Assembly: GCA_030751755.1 (NCBI GenBank)
Contig: JASMFO010000051.1
Location: 1-5,333, forward strand
Length of the DNA: 5,333 nt
Reading direction: 5' to 3'
Origin: Candidatus Woesearchaeota archaeon
Lineage (GTDB): Archaea; Nanobdellota; Nanobdellia; Woesearchaeales; GW2011-AR4
In this document: one piece after another, positions 1-5,333 of the stretch
How positions within the stretch are numbered: the stretch's first letter is position 1
How the letters are laid out: every line of letters starts with the position of its first letter
The notes under the pieces: model-generated
Seen by the model: the letters and a program-made list of their open reading frames with translations, nothing else
Database searches by the model: none
What the model was told of the DNA's origin: nothing
Translations under genes and position numbers: made by a program

Positions 1-1
1 T

Positions 2-268
2 TTTGTAGAGCTTCCGAAAATAGGAAAAAAAGTTGAACGATTTAAAACAGCAGCAACTATAGAATCTGTCAAGTCTGTTTCTGATATATTTGCACCAGTT
101 TCCGGGGAAATAGCCGAAGTAAATCAACAACTTGCAGAACATCCCGAATTTGTAAATAAAGAGCCTTATGACAATGGATGGATATTCAAGATAAAAATTA
201 CAGATAAAAATGAACTTGATAATCTGATGTCATCTGAAGAATATGAAAAAATAGCAAAAGGGGAATAA
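2..268 (+). CDS. gcvH: Glycine cleavage system H protein, 3' part
   Basis: This is the C-terminal 88 residues of the lipoyl carrier protein of the glycine cleavage system. It shuttles the aminomethyl group from the P-protein to the T-protein and is then reoxidised by the L-protein in the cytoplasm. The key signature is visible: the segment TIESVKSVSD, with the lipoyl-lysine encoded at 71-73, followed by FAPVSGEI and the typical end with PYDNGWIFKI and an EEYEKI helix. H-proteins are usually about 125-130 residues, so roughly 40 N-terminal residues lie left of the window. The first complete codon starts at base 2. The stop codon TAA overlaps the ATG of the next gene by one base (TAATG), which suggests translational coupling with gcvPA. 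Nothing in the visible part looks damaged. The assignment is firm from the lipoylation motif and the neighbouring P-protein genes. Confidence 0.95.
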   Translation, partial: FVELPKIGKKVERFKTAATIESVKSVSDIFAPVSGEIAEVNQQLAEHPEFVNKEPYDNGWIFKIKITDKNELDNLMSSEEYEKIAKGE

Positions 269-1581
269 TGGACTATATCCCAAATACCGAAGCAGAGAAA
301 AAAGAAATGCTCCAGGAAGTTGGAGTAAATGATACTTTAGATCTTTTCAAAGATATAGATGAAAAATTAATTCTTAAGGAGCCTTTAAAAATATCAAATA
401 GATTGTCTGAAATTGATGTAAGAAAAAAAATTGAAGCTATCGCACAAAAAAATAAATTAATGAAAAATTTCTTGGGAGCCGGCTGCTATAATCATTTTAT
501 ACCTTCTGTTGTTAATCATATCATTTCCCGTTCAGAATTCTATACTGCATACACTCCCTACCAGCCAGAGATAAGTCAGGGCGCTTTACAGTCAATTTTT
601 GAATTCCAGACATATATCTGCAAGCTTACAGGGATGGATGTTGCAAACGCATCAATGTATGACGGTTCAACAGCACTGGCAGAAGCTGCATTTATGGCCC
701 ATAGCATTACTGGCAAAAATAAAATCATTATTCCAAAAACAATACATCCCGAGTATAGAAAAGTTGTGGAAACATACTGTAGCATGCATAATATTGATTG
801 TGTCGAGATTAATTATAATAATGGAACTGTTGATATTGAAAACTTAAAAAATGAGATTGATGATAATACTGCAGCTGTTTTAGTCCAAAATCCAAATTTC
901 TTTGGCTGCATAGAAGATATTGATGAGATTGAAAAGTTTGCAAGAGAAAAAAAAGCATTGCTTGTAGCTTGTGTTGTTGAAGCTGTTTCTCTAGGAGTAT
1001 TAGAGCCCGGTAATGCAGACATTGTTGTTGGAGACATACAGTCTTTTGGCATTCCATTAAGCTTTGGAGGCCCTGCTTCAGGATTCATGGCTGTCAAAAA
1101 AGAGCATATGAGAAAGATGCCAGGAAGATTAGTTGGACAGACAGCGGATACTGACGGAAAAAAAGGGTTTATACTTACACTACAAACCCGCGAACAGCAT
1201 ATTAGAAGGGAAAAAGCAACCTCAAATATATGCACTAACTCGGCACTGATGGCTTTAGCTGCTACTGTTTACCTTTCAATGCTTGGCAAACAGCTAAAAA
1301 ACCTTGCAAACCTTAACCTTCAGAAATCCCATTATGCTTATGAAAAAATCAAGCATCTTGATGGTTTTGAACCAGCATTTTCATCATTATTCTTTAATGA
1401 ATTTGTGATAAAATGCAATGATTCTGAAAAATCAATCTCAAAGATGCAGGAAAACAATATTGTTCCTGGGTTGGATTTAGGAAAATATTATCCTGAGCTT
1501 AAAAATCATTTATTAATTTGTGTTACTGAAATGCATTCCAAAGGAGATATTGATACGCTAGTTGAATTAATGAAGGAATAA
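268..1581 (+). CDS. gcvPA: Glycine dehydrogenase (decarboxylating) subunit 1 (P-protein alpha)
   Basis: This 437-residue protein is the N-terminal-type half of the split P-protein. With GcvPB it forms the PLP enzyme that decarboxylates glycine and transfers the aminomethyl group to lipoylated GcvH. The family start MDYIPNTEAEKKEMLQEVGV is easily recognised, as are FLGAGCYNHFIPS (68-80), the AYTPYQPEISQGALQ segment (94-108), a glycine/serine-rich YDGSTALAEA stretch (131-140), the FGGPASGFMAV loop (266-276) and TREQHIRREKATSNICTN (307-324). Length fits the family's roughly 440-450 residues. This subunit has the aminotransferase fold but not the PLP-binding lysine, which is on GcvPB. The start is fixed by the family N-terminus, by a purine-rich AAAGGGG sequence just upstream and by the one-base overlap with the gcvH stop. 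No truncation or frame break was seen. The split P-protein is usual in archaea and many Gram-positive or thermophilic bacteria. Confidence 0.97.
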   Translation: MDYIPNTEAEKKEMLQEVGVNDTLDLFKDIDEKLILKEPLKISNRLSEIDVRKKIEAIAQKNKLMKNFLGAGCYNHFIPSVVNHIISRSEFYTAYTPYQPEISQGALQSIFEFQTYICKLTGMDVANASMYDGSTALAEAAFMAHSITGKNKIIIPKTIHPEYRKVVETYCSMHNIDCVEINYNNGTVDIENLKNEIDDNTAAVLVQNPNFFGCIEDIDEIEKFAREKKALLVACVVEAVSLGVLEPGNADIVVGDIQSFGIPLSFGGPASGFMAVKKEHMRKMPGRLVGQTADTDGKKGFILTLQTREQHIRREKATSNICTNSALMALAATVYLSMLGKQLKNLANLNLQKSHYAYEKIKHLDGFEPAFSSLFFNEFVIKCNDSEKSISKMQENNIVPGLDLGKYYPELKNHLLICVTEMHSKGDIDTLVELMKE

Positions 1582-1583
1582 AA

Positions 1584-3011
1584 ATGAAACTAATCTTTGA
1601 AAAATCATCTGCTGGGAGAAAAGCTGTTGAATTACCAAAGCTAGATGTTCCTGAAAAAACAGATTTAATTCCAACAAATATGTTAAGGAATGAATTAAGC
1701 CTTCCAGAATTATCTGAGATTGATGTCATGAGACATTATACTGAGTCGTCTAAAAAAAATTTTGGAGTTGACAACGGCTTTTATCCTCTGGGAAGTTGCA
1801 CAATGAAGTATAATCCAAAAATAAATGAGGATATATCAAGACTTCCAGGCTTTACCTCAATACACCCATTAGCTCCTGAAAGCCTAAACCAGGGAGCCTT
1901 ACAATTAATGTATAATCTGGAAAAAGATTTATGTGAAATTACAGGCATGTCACGCTTTACATTGCAACCTGCAGCCGGGTCTCATGGAGAATTAGTTGGA
2001 GTAATGATTATCAAAAAATACTTTGAATTAAAAAACGAAAATCGCACTAAAATTCTGATTCCTGATTCTGCTCACGGCACAAATCCGGCATCAGCAGCAT
2101 TATGCGAATTTGAAACCATACAAATAAAATCAAATGATGGGGGATGTGTTGATTTAGAGGATTTAAGGAAGCATATGGACAAAGATGTAGCAGGATTAAT
2201 GCTTACAAATCCAAATACTTTGGGGTTATCCGACAAAAACATTTTAGAGATAGCAAAAATACTTCATGATAATGGTTCATTATTTTATTGTGATGGGGCT
2301 AATGCAAATGCTGTTGTTGGTGTTGTAAAGATTGCAGACATGGGTTTTGATATAGTTCATCTAAATCTGCATAAGACATTTTCTGCACCCCATGGCATTG
2401 GAGGCCCAGGATCTGGCCCTGTAGGCGTTGTTAAGCATTTAGATGATTTTCTTCCTGTTCCATTGATTGACAAAAACAAGGATAATTATTGTTTAAATTA
2501 TAATCTAAAAAATTCTATTGGCCAGGTAAGAGCTTTCTATGGAAACTTTAGTGTATTGGTAAAAGCCTATACTTATGTTAAATCTCTAGGCAGAGAAGGC
2601 CTGCCTGAAGTGGCAAAAAATGCTGTTTTGAATGCAAATTACCTCATGTCAAAATTAAAAAAGCATTTCGATCTTCCTTATGATACTGTTTGCAAGCATG
2701 AATTTGTATTATCTGATAAAGGAATGCCAAACCATATAACAACAATAGATATTGCAAAGCGTTTGCTTGATTATGGGTATCATGCACCAACAATCTATTT
2801 TCCATTGATTGTGCATGGCTCAATAATGATAGAGCCAACAGAGACAGAATCAAAGCAAACCATGGACGAATTTGCAGATGTAATGGTTAAAATTAGAAAA
2901 GAAGCTTCTGAGAACCCAGAACTTTTGAGAAACGCTCCTTCTACAACTCCAGTTAAACGCTTGGATACAGTCCTTGCTGCCAGAAAACCTGTTTTGAAAT
3001 ACGAGGAATAA
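1584..3011 (+). CDS. gcvPB: Glycine dehydrogenase (decarboxylating) subunit 2 (P-protein beta)
   Basis: This 475-residue protein is the PLP-carrying half of the split P-protein. It works with GcvPA on glycine and the lipoyl arm of GcvH. The catalytic signature is intact: NLHKTFSAPHGIGGPGSGP at 261-279, where Lys264 is the expected Schiff-base lysine, preceded by the DGAN segment at 237-240. Other family blocks are GSCTMKYNPK (70-79), PAAGSHGEL (129-137), DSAHGTNPASAA (161-172), LTNPNTLGL (207-215) and the C-terminal IMIEPTETESK (414-424). The length of about 475-490 residues is normal. The ATG lies two bases after the gcvPA stop, and a GAAGGA Shine-Dalgarno sequence sits inside the last codons of gcvPA (about 1572-1577), so coupled translation is likely. 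No obvious terminator hairpin follows, only a short T-rich stretch near 3014-3019. The next gene seems to have its own promoter, so the gcv operon probably ends here. Confidence 0.97.
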   Translation: MKLIFEKSSAGRKAVELPKLDVPEKTDLIPTNMLRNELSLPELSEIDVMRHYTESSKKNFGVDNGFYPLGSCTMKYNPKINEDISRLPGFTSIHPLAPESLNQGALQLMYNLEKDLCEITGMSRFTLQPAAGSHGELVGVMIIKKYFELKNENRTKILIPDSAHGTNPASAALCEFETIQIKSNDGGCVDLEDLRKHMDKDVAGLMLTNPNTLGLSDKNILEIAKILHDNGSLFYCDGANANAVVGVVKIADMGFDIVHLNLHKTFSAPHGIGGPGSGPVGVVKHLDDFLPVPLIDKNKDNYCLNYNLKNSIGQVRAFYGNFSVLVKAYTYVKSLGREGLPEVAKNAVLNANYLMSKLKKHFDLPYDTVCKHEFVLSDKGMPNHITTIDIAKRLLDYGYHAPTIYFPLIVHGSIMIEPTETESKQTMDEFADVMVKIRKEASENPELLRNAPSTTPVKRLDTVLAARKPVLKYEE

Positions 3012-3028
3012 TATTCTTTAACACATAA

Positions 3029-3044
3029 ACAAAAGTATTTAATA
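3029..3044 (+). promoter_or_regulatory. Archaeal-type promoter (BRE/TATA) of the small redox operon
   Basis: The 55-base gap after gcvPB holds a purine-rich BRE-like ACAAAAG (3029-3035) followed by the TATA-like TATTTAATA (3036-3044). The TATA centre is about 27 bases before the ATG at 3067, so transcription would be expected to begin at or within a few bases of the start codon, giving a leaderless or nearly leaderless mRNA. Only a weak TAGG (3063-3066) could act as a ribosome site, which agrees with this. The surroundings are extremely A/T-rich, so a chance match is possible. Confidence 0.5.
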
Positions 3045-3066
3045 TAATAATAAAAATAGTATTAGG

Positions 3067-3309
3067 ATGGCCACAGAACTTTTAATTGCAAAAGCAACAT
3101 ATTTATTGGGCTATGCAAACATTATCGGCTTGTTTTTAGTTCTCTTTTCATGCAGGTGCATTATGGGCATAAATCCAAAAAAATTAGCTGCATCAAAATT
3201 TTATCTTGCATTTTACAAATACCATAGCTATTACTGGTGGTTTTTTATCATATCTGTAGCTTTACATGCAATACTTGCAATTACTGCATTTGGAAATCCC
3301 TTCTCATAG
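3067..3309 (+). CDS. Small two-helix membrane protein with His-x13-His pair (possible mini cytochrome b)
   Basis: I do not recognise a named family for this 80-residue protein. It shows two hydrophobic segments, about residues 11-29 and 54-75, joined by a short basic loop (NPKKLAASK), so it should be an integral membrane protein with the loop probably on the cytoplasmic side. The second helix begins near FYKYHSYYWWFF and carries His53 and His67 exactly 14 residues apart. That spacing on one helix is the known heme-b ligand pattern in cytochrome b and in ferric reductase/NADPH oxidase membrane domains, where a second helix supplies the partner histidines. Here the only two histidines are this pair, so heme binding would need a dimer or a partner protein. 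Cys29 and Cys31 sit at the end of helix 1. The gene is followed ten bases later by a rubredoxin-like gene, which supports an electron-transfer role by context. Heme binding is inference, not shown. Confidence 0.8.
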   Translation: MATELLIAKATYLLGYANIIGLFLVLFSCRCIMGINPKKLAASKFYLAFYKYHSYYWWFFIISVALHAILAITAFGNPFS

Positions 3310-3313
3310 GAGG
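3308..3313 (+). promoter_or_regulatory. Shine-Dalgarno AGGAGG that decides the start of the rubredoxin-like gene
   Basis: A perfect AGGAGG overlaps the TAG stop codon of the preceding gene. Six bases (AGTAAA) separate it from an ATA codon at 3320-3322. No ATG, GTG or TTG occurs in the right frame at a useful distance, so this site points to ATA as the start codon. Confidence 0.75.
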
Positions 3314-3319
3314 AGTAAA

Positions 3320-3466
3320 ATAGCTGATAAAAAATTCTGGAGATGCAATGTATGCAACGATATACATTATGAAGTAGCAGATCCTGAAATATGTCCTACA
3401 TGTCAGGCAAAAAATGCATATGTTGAGATTGACAAGGAAGAAGCAAAGAATGTAATGGGCTTATAA
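3320..3466 (+). CDS. Rubredoxin-like iron-binding protein with apparent ATA start
   Basis: This 48-residue protein carries the four-cysteine iron-binding pattern of rubredoxin-like domains such as the C-terminal domain of rubrerythrin: CNVC (Cys9, Cys12) and CPTC (Cys25, Cys28), with the usual aromatic residues before the first pair (KKFWRCNVC) and the PEICPTC turn. It would bind one Fe(Cys)4 centre and act as a small one-electron carrier, probably cytoplasmic. The mature-looking protein begins (start)-ADKKFWRC, and its start codon position reads ATA, six bases after a perfect AGGAGG. The only in-frame upstream ATG, at 3266, lies inside the preceding gene, lacks a Shine-Dalgarno, and would add 18 residues (MQYLQLLHLEIPSHRRSK) that are simply the membrane gene read in another frame. 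Automatic annotation may nevertheless choose that start. The gene follows the membrane protein by ten bases and precedes a broken small gene by one base, so the three look like one operon. Confidence 0.85.
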   Translation: MADKKFWRCNVCNDIHYEVADPEICPTCQAKNAYVEIDKEEAKNVMGL

Positions 3467-3467
3467 T

Positions 3468-3678
3468 ATGGAACCAAAAGAATTGAAAAAAGCATGGGAA
3501 AAATTTACACAAAACAACGATTTTATTTTAAATCCAGACAAGGAACATTGGTTTTGCAATTGAAGAATTAAATGATGCAAAACAAATAGCTAAAAAAGCT
3601 GCTACTTATGGTGTAGATGCAGACTCAATTTTGGGTCAAATCGAAAGAATTTTAGTAGAGATTACTGGAAATCCATAA
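3468..3678 (+). pseudogene. Small gene interrupted by a one-base frameshift, function unknown
   Basis: An ATG one base after the rubredoxin-like stop opens a frame beginning MEPKELKKAWEKFTQNND and continuing FILNPDKEHWFCN before a TGA at 3561-3563. The frame one base over is open from 3532 to the TAA at 3676-3678 and encodes AIEELNDAKQIAKKAATYG, then VDADSILGQIERILVEITG and NP, but has no start codon in its early part. Removing a single base, for example one T of the TTTT run at 3552-3555, joins the halves into a protein of 69 residues reading NPDKEHWFAIEELND across the join. The product would be small, soluble and helical. The first half weakly recalls the N-terminus of ferredoxin-thioredoxin reductase catalytic chains (a helix followed by a LNPD segment), but the cysteine motifs of that family are absent from the second half, so I give no function. 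It is either a real pseudogene or a sequencing/assembly error in an intact third gene of the operon. Confidence 0.65.
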
Positions 3679-3740
3679 ATGAAAACAATTATTTTGTTAA
3701 TGCTCTGATATTCTAGGATGTTTCTTAAACGACTTAAAAA

Positions 3741-3756
3741 CCGAAACATTTATATA
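3741..3756 (+). promoter_or_regulatory. Archaeal-type promoter (BRE/TATA) of the metalloprotease gene
   Basis: A BRE-like CCGAAAC (3741-3747) is directly followed by the TATA-like ATTTATATA (3748-3756). The TATA centre lies about 35 bases before the ATG at 3787, predicting a start of transcription around 3777-3780 and a leader of only 7-10 bases, just enough to include the GTGAT ribosome site. The layout agrees well with a standard archaeal promoter. The 62 bases between the broken gene and this promoter (3679-3740) hold no recognisable gene, only a nine-codon open frame. Confidence 0.65.
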
Positions 3757-3765
3757 CACTTATAG

Positions 3766-3779
3766 CTACTAATAAGTAG
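3766..3779 (+). promoter_or_regulatory. Short dyad between TATA box and start codon (possible operator)
   Basis: CTACT (3766-3770) and AGTAG (3775-3779) form perfect five-base inverted arms around AATA, extendable by one G-T pair. The dyad sits between the TATA box and the expected transcription start of the metalloprotease gene, a place where archaeal repressors often bind. It is short, so chance is a real alternative. Confidence 0.3.
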
Positions 3780-3783
3780 TGAT
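3779..3783 (+). promoter_or_regulatory. GTGAT ribosome binding site of the metalloprotease gene
   Basis: GTGAT matches the 3' part of the full archaeal Shine-Dalgarno AGGAGGTGAT, which explains its close spacing of three bases to the ATG at 3787. It supports that ATG as the true start and fits a very short leader. Confidence 0.5.
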
Positions 3784-3786
3784 AAA

Positions 3787-4998
3787 ATGGGGATTGAACA
3801 AGTAATTAAAAAAATATGGGTACAAACGTTTGCTCATGGACTTTCAGTAATCCCATTTGTACCAAGAGATAAGAAAATCAAAATACCTGGTACTGGTTCC
3901 TCTGTAATAAAACAAACTCCAAATTGGGGAAAGAACCATAAGACACTGTATAAAGCATCCAGATACGCAGCATCAGCGTTGATATTTCTTTCGCCTGTAA
4001 TAGTCGATACAGCTGCAAATACCGCCCGTCTGTACACAGCAGACCAGCACAAGCTTCAGCATCGTGTAGAGGCTTCTAAATATGATAATAATCCTGCTGA
4101 ACAGGCAGCTAAAACAGGAGAATTGAAAGTAGCTGTTTATAATATTAATTTTGGTCCTGAAGATACAACCAGTTATAAAGAAGGTCTTGAAGATTACTTG
4201 GATAAATCATTTTCTAGATTAGGAATTGATGTCGAATTAGTAAGTTATAGAGACATAAATCCTCAGGAAGAAATGAACAAGTGGATAAGAAAACATTATA
4301 CTGAAGAAGAAATTTCAGATAATAAAGTCCCGAAACGCGTAATAAATTATGCTAACGAGTTTGAAGAATTCATTAAGAACACCTCAATTTTAGACAGGCC
4401 TTCGGAAAGTCATATAAAAATGGGAGATAATTCGATTTATGAATTAGTTCCTGAATTGGAACTTCATTTATCAAATTTAATCGGATACGAAAATGTTCAT
4501 ATGACTCCAAATACTTCGAGCAATAAACCATCTCCTGTAGCAGATGTTGGAATAATAATAGCTGATTTTAAAGACGGTGATGCAGTAGGAATTGCTTATA
4601 ACCATGGGGAAATAAGCATTGGAACTTCATACGCTCTGATAGATAAAAAAAGTGAGGGCAAGAAATCAAACGGAGATAATGCACTCAGAGAAACAGCAGC
4701 TCATGAATTAGGTCATAAGATTGGACTTGATCATTCTTCATACTGGCCATTAGATATGATGAGTTACGCGCCAATGTCCCGTTCGTTAATACAAAAGTTC
4801 CCCCAGCTTGCCATTGGTCCGGAAAGCTGGCTTGAATGGAGAAAAATTAAAGGCCAATATGATGCAGAAAAAGGGCCCGGGTTTCAAGAACCACAACCAA
4901 CTTCATTACAACGTTTAGGAAACTCCAGAGATTTTGAATTCTACAAGAAGCAGGGATATGACAGAAATCCTCTTAAAGTACTAGGAATGAAAAGATAA
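3787..4998 (+). CDS. Membrane-anchored metzincin-type zinc metalloprotease, archaemetzincin-like, cysteine-free
   Basis: This 403-residue protein has the extended zinc site of metzincin peptidases, HELGHKIGLDH at 306-316: His306, His310 and His316 are the expected zinc ligands and Glu307 the general base. The Met-turn methionine follows in LDMMSY (Met324 or Met325). From the third histidine the spacing to Met324 equals that of archaemetzincins (H-C-x4-C-x-M), and upstream VGIAYNHGEISIGTSYALI (267-285) resembles the edge-strand region before the active site. The two motif cysteines are replaced by Ser317 and Leu322, and the whole protein contains no cysteine, so the structural zinc site of archaemetzincins must be missing. 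The N-terminal 56 residues are basic with a hydrophobic stretch (6-25). A likely membrane helix follows at about 60-76. By the positive-inside rule the catalytic domain (from about 112) would face outward, which is inference. At 403 residues it is about twice an archaemetzincin. The substrate is unknown. The gene has its own promoter and no cotranscribed neighbour. Confidence 0.85.
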   Translation: MGIEQVIKKIWVQTFAHGLSVIPFVPRDKKIKIPGTGSSVIKQTPNWGKNHKTLYKASRYAASALIFLSPVIVDTAANTARLYTADQHKLQHRVEASKYDNNPAEQAAKTGELKVAVYNINFGPEDTTSYKEGLEDYLDKSFSRLGIDVELVSYRDINPQEEMNKWIRKHYTEEEISDNKVPKRVINYANEFEEFIKNTSILDRPSESHIKMGDNSIYELVPELELHLSNLIGYENVHMTPNTSSNKPSPVADVGIIIADFKDGDAVGIAYNHGEISIGTSYALIDKKSEGKKSNGDNALRETAAHELGHKIGLDHSSYWPLDMMSYAPMSRSLIQKFPQLAIGPESWLEWRKIKGQYDAEKGPGFQEPQPTSLQRLGNSRDFEFYKKQGYDRNPLKVLGMKR

Positions 4999-5025
4999 TT
5001 TCTGTTAGATTTATATTATACAACC

Positions 5026-5031
5026 TTTTTT
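5026..5031 (+). terminator. T-run, possible archaeal terminator of the metalloprotease gene
   Basis: Six T residues preceded by CAACC lie 28 bases after the metalloprotease stop codon, in the 35-base gap between the two convergent genes. Archaeal transcription often ends at oligo-T tracts without a hairpin, and no hairpin is visible here. No comparable T-run for the opposite strand is seen in the gap. Confidence 0.35.
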
Positions 5032-5033
5032 GC

Positions 5034-5333
5034 TTATAAATTGGCTAAAACCTTATCAAAATCTTCTATTCTGTTGTTTTTTATTCTGATGCCCTCTTTT
5101 TTTAATAGCTCTGCTTTCTTTTTTAATCCATGGGCAAAACCTACTAAATGACCATTGCTGCCTACAACCCTGTGGCATGGAACCATATTCTTGCCTTTGC
5201 ATCTTAGTATTCCATAAGGATTTTTATTCATAGCAGTGCCTACAGCTCTGTATGCTTTACTTCCAAGTTTTTTAGCCAAAGCCTTGTATGTTGTAACCTT
5301 GCCTTTTGGGACTTTCCTGCATAATTTGTACAC
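5034..5333 (-). CDS. ogt: Methylated-DNA--protein-cysteine methyltransferase (alkyltransferase), 5' end cut off
   Basis: This is the DNA-binding and catalytic domain of an O6-alkylguanine-DNA alkyltransferase, which removes alkyl groups from O6-guanine by suicidal transfer to its own cysteine. The visible 100 codons hold the family blocks in order: YKLCRKVPKGKVTTYKALA, then AYRAVGTAMNKNP with the DNA-inserted arginine finger, then the active-site MVPCHRVVGSNG with the acceptor cysteine encoded at 5177-5175, and the C-terminal GFAHGLKKKAELLKKEGI. Because the acceptor cysteine is present, it is a true transferase and not an alkyltransferase-like protein, in which tryptophan usually replaces it. 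The GTG at the very edge (5333-5331) most likely encodes the valine of the family's V-Y pair, not the start, so the gene should continue to the right. Short archaeal versions of about 100-110 residues exist, so perhaps only a few residues are missing, or a full N-terminal domain. It converges with the metalloprotease gene. Confidence 0.92.
   Translation of the reverse strand: MYKLCRKVPKGKVTTYKALAKKLGSKAYRAVGTAMNKNPYGILRCKGKNMVPCHRVVGSNGHLVGFAHGLKKKAELLKKEGIRIKNNRIEDFDKVLANL

Noticed and set aside
599..847. An 82-codon + strand frame inside gcvPA
   Set aside because: It is fully contained in another frame of gcvPA, has no ribosome site, and its low-complexity translation shows no family features.
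813..1235. A 140-codon open frame on the minus strand
   Set aside because: It lies entirely antisense to gcvPA, whose frame is clearly coding. The translation is serine- and phenylalanine-rich with no recognisable motif, as expected for a shadow frame.
3266..3319. N-terminal extension of the rubredoxin-like protein from the ATG at 3266
   Set aside because: These 18 codons overlap the membrane-protein gene in another frame, have no Shine-Dalgarno in front, and precede a perfect AGGAGG that fits the later start.
3679..3708. Nine-codon open frame (MKTIILLML) after the broken gene
   Set aside because: It is too short to support as a gene. The overlap with the preceding stop and the hydrophobic start could suggest a leftover of a decayed gene, but nothing downstream supports that.
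3724..3738. Two copies of CTTAAA nine bases apart upstream of the protease promoter
   Set aside because: Six-base A/T-rich repeats are expected by chance in sequence of this composition, and no further copy or symmetry supports a binding site.
3834..4052. A 72-codon minus-strand frame opposite the start of the protease gene
   Set aside because: It is antisense to the N-terminal region of the protease, with no promoter or ribosome site of its own and no recognisable motif.

Overview
This A/T-rich window is most likely from an archaeon. The signals are a glycine decarboxylase split into two subunits, promoters with an AT-rich TATA element about 27-35 nt upstream of the start codon, purine-rich BRE-like sequence in front of those TATA boxes, Shine-Dalgarno sequences of the AGGAGG and GTGAT kind, and very tight gene packing. 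A lineage with small genomes (DPANN-like) would fit, but no marker gene here settles the taxonomy.

Positions 1-3011 hold the end of a glycine cleavage operon, all on the + strand: the C-terminal part of the lipoyl carrier GcvH, then both halves of the P-protein (GcvPA, GcvPB). The genes overlap by one base or are separated by 2 bases, so they are probably cotranscribed and translationally coupled. Together the products decarboxylate glycine and load the aminomethyl group on the H-protein lipoyl arm. GcvT and the lipoamide dehydrogenase are not in the window.

Positions 3029-3678 look like a separate small redox operon with its own promoter: an 80-residue two-helix membrane protein with a His-x13-His pair like that of b-type cytochromes, a 48-residue four-cysteine rubredoxin-like protein whose best start is an ATA codon behind a perfect AGGAGG, and a third small gene broken by a one-base frameshift. 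This is the most unusual part of the window.

Positions 3741-4998 hold a promoter, a small dyad, and a 403-residue protein with a membrane anchor and a metzincin-type zinc protease site. Its motif spacing matches archaemetzincins, but the protein has no cysteine at all. It converges with a minus-strand gene for an O6-alkylguanine-DNA alkyltransferase, cut off by the right edge. No RNA genes, CRISPR, insertion sequences or long repeats were seen, and there is no stretch over 300 bases without a gene.
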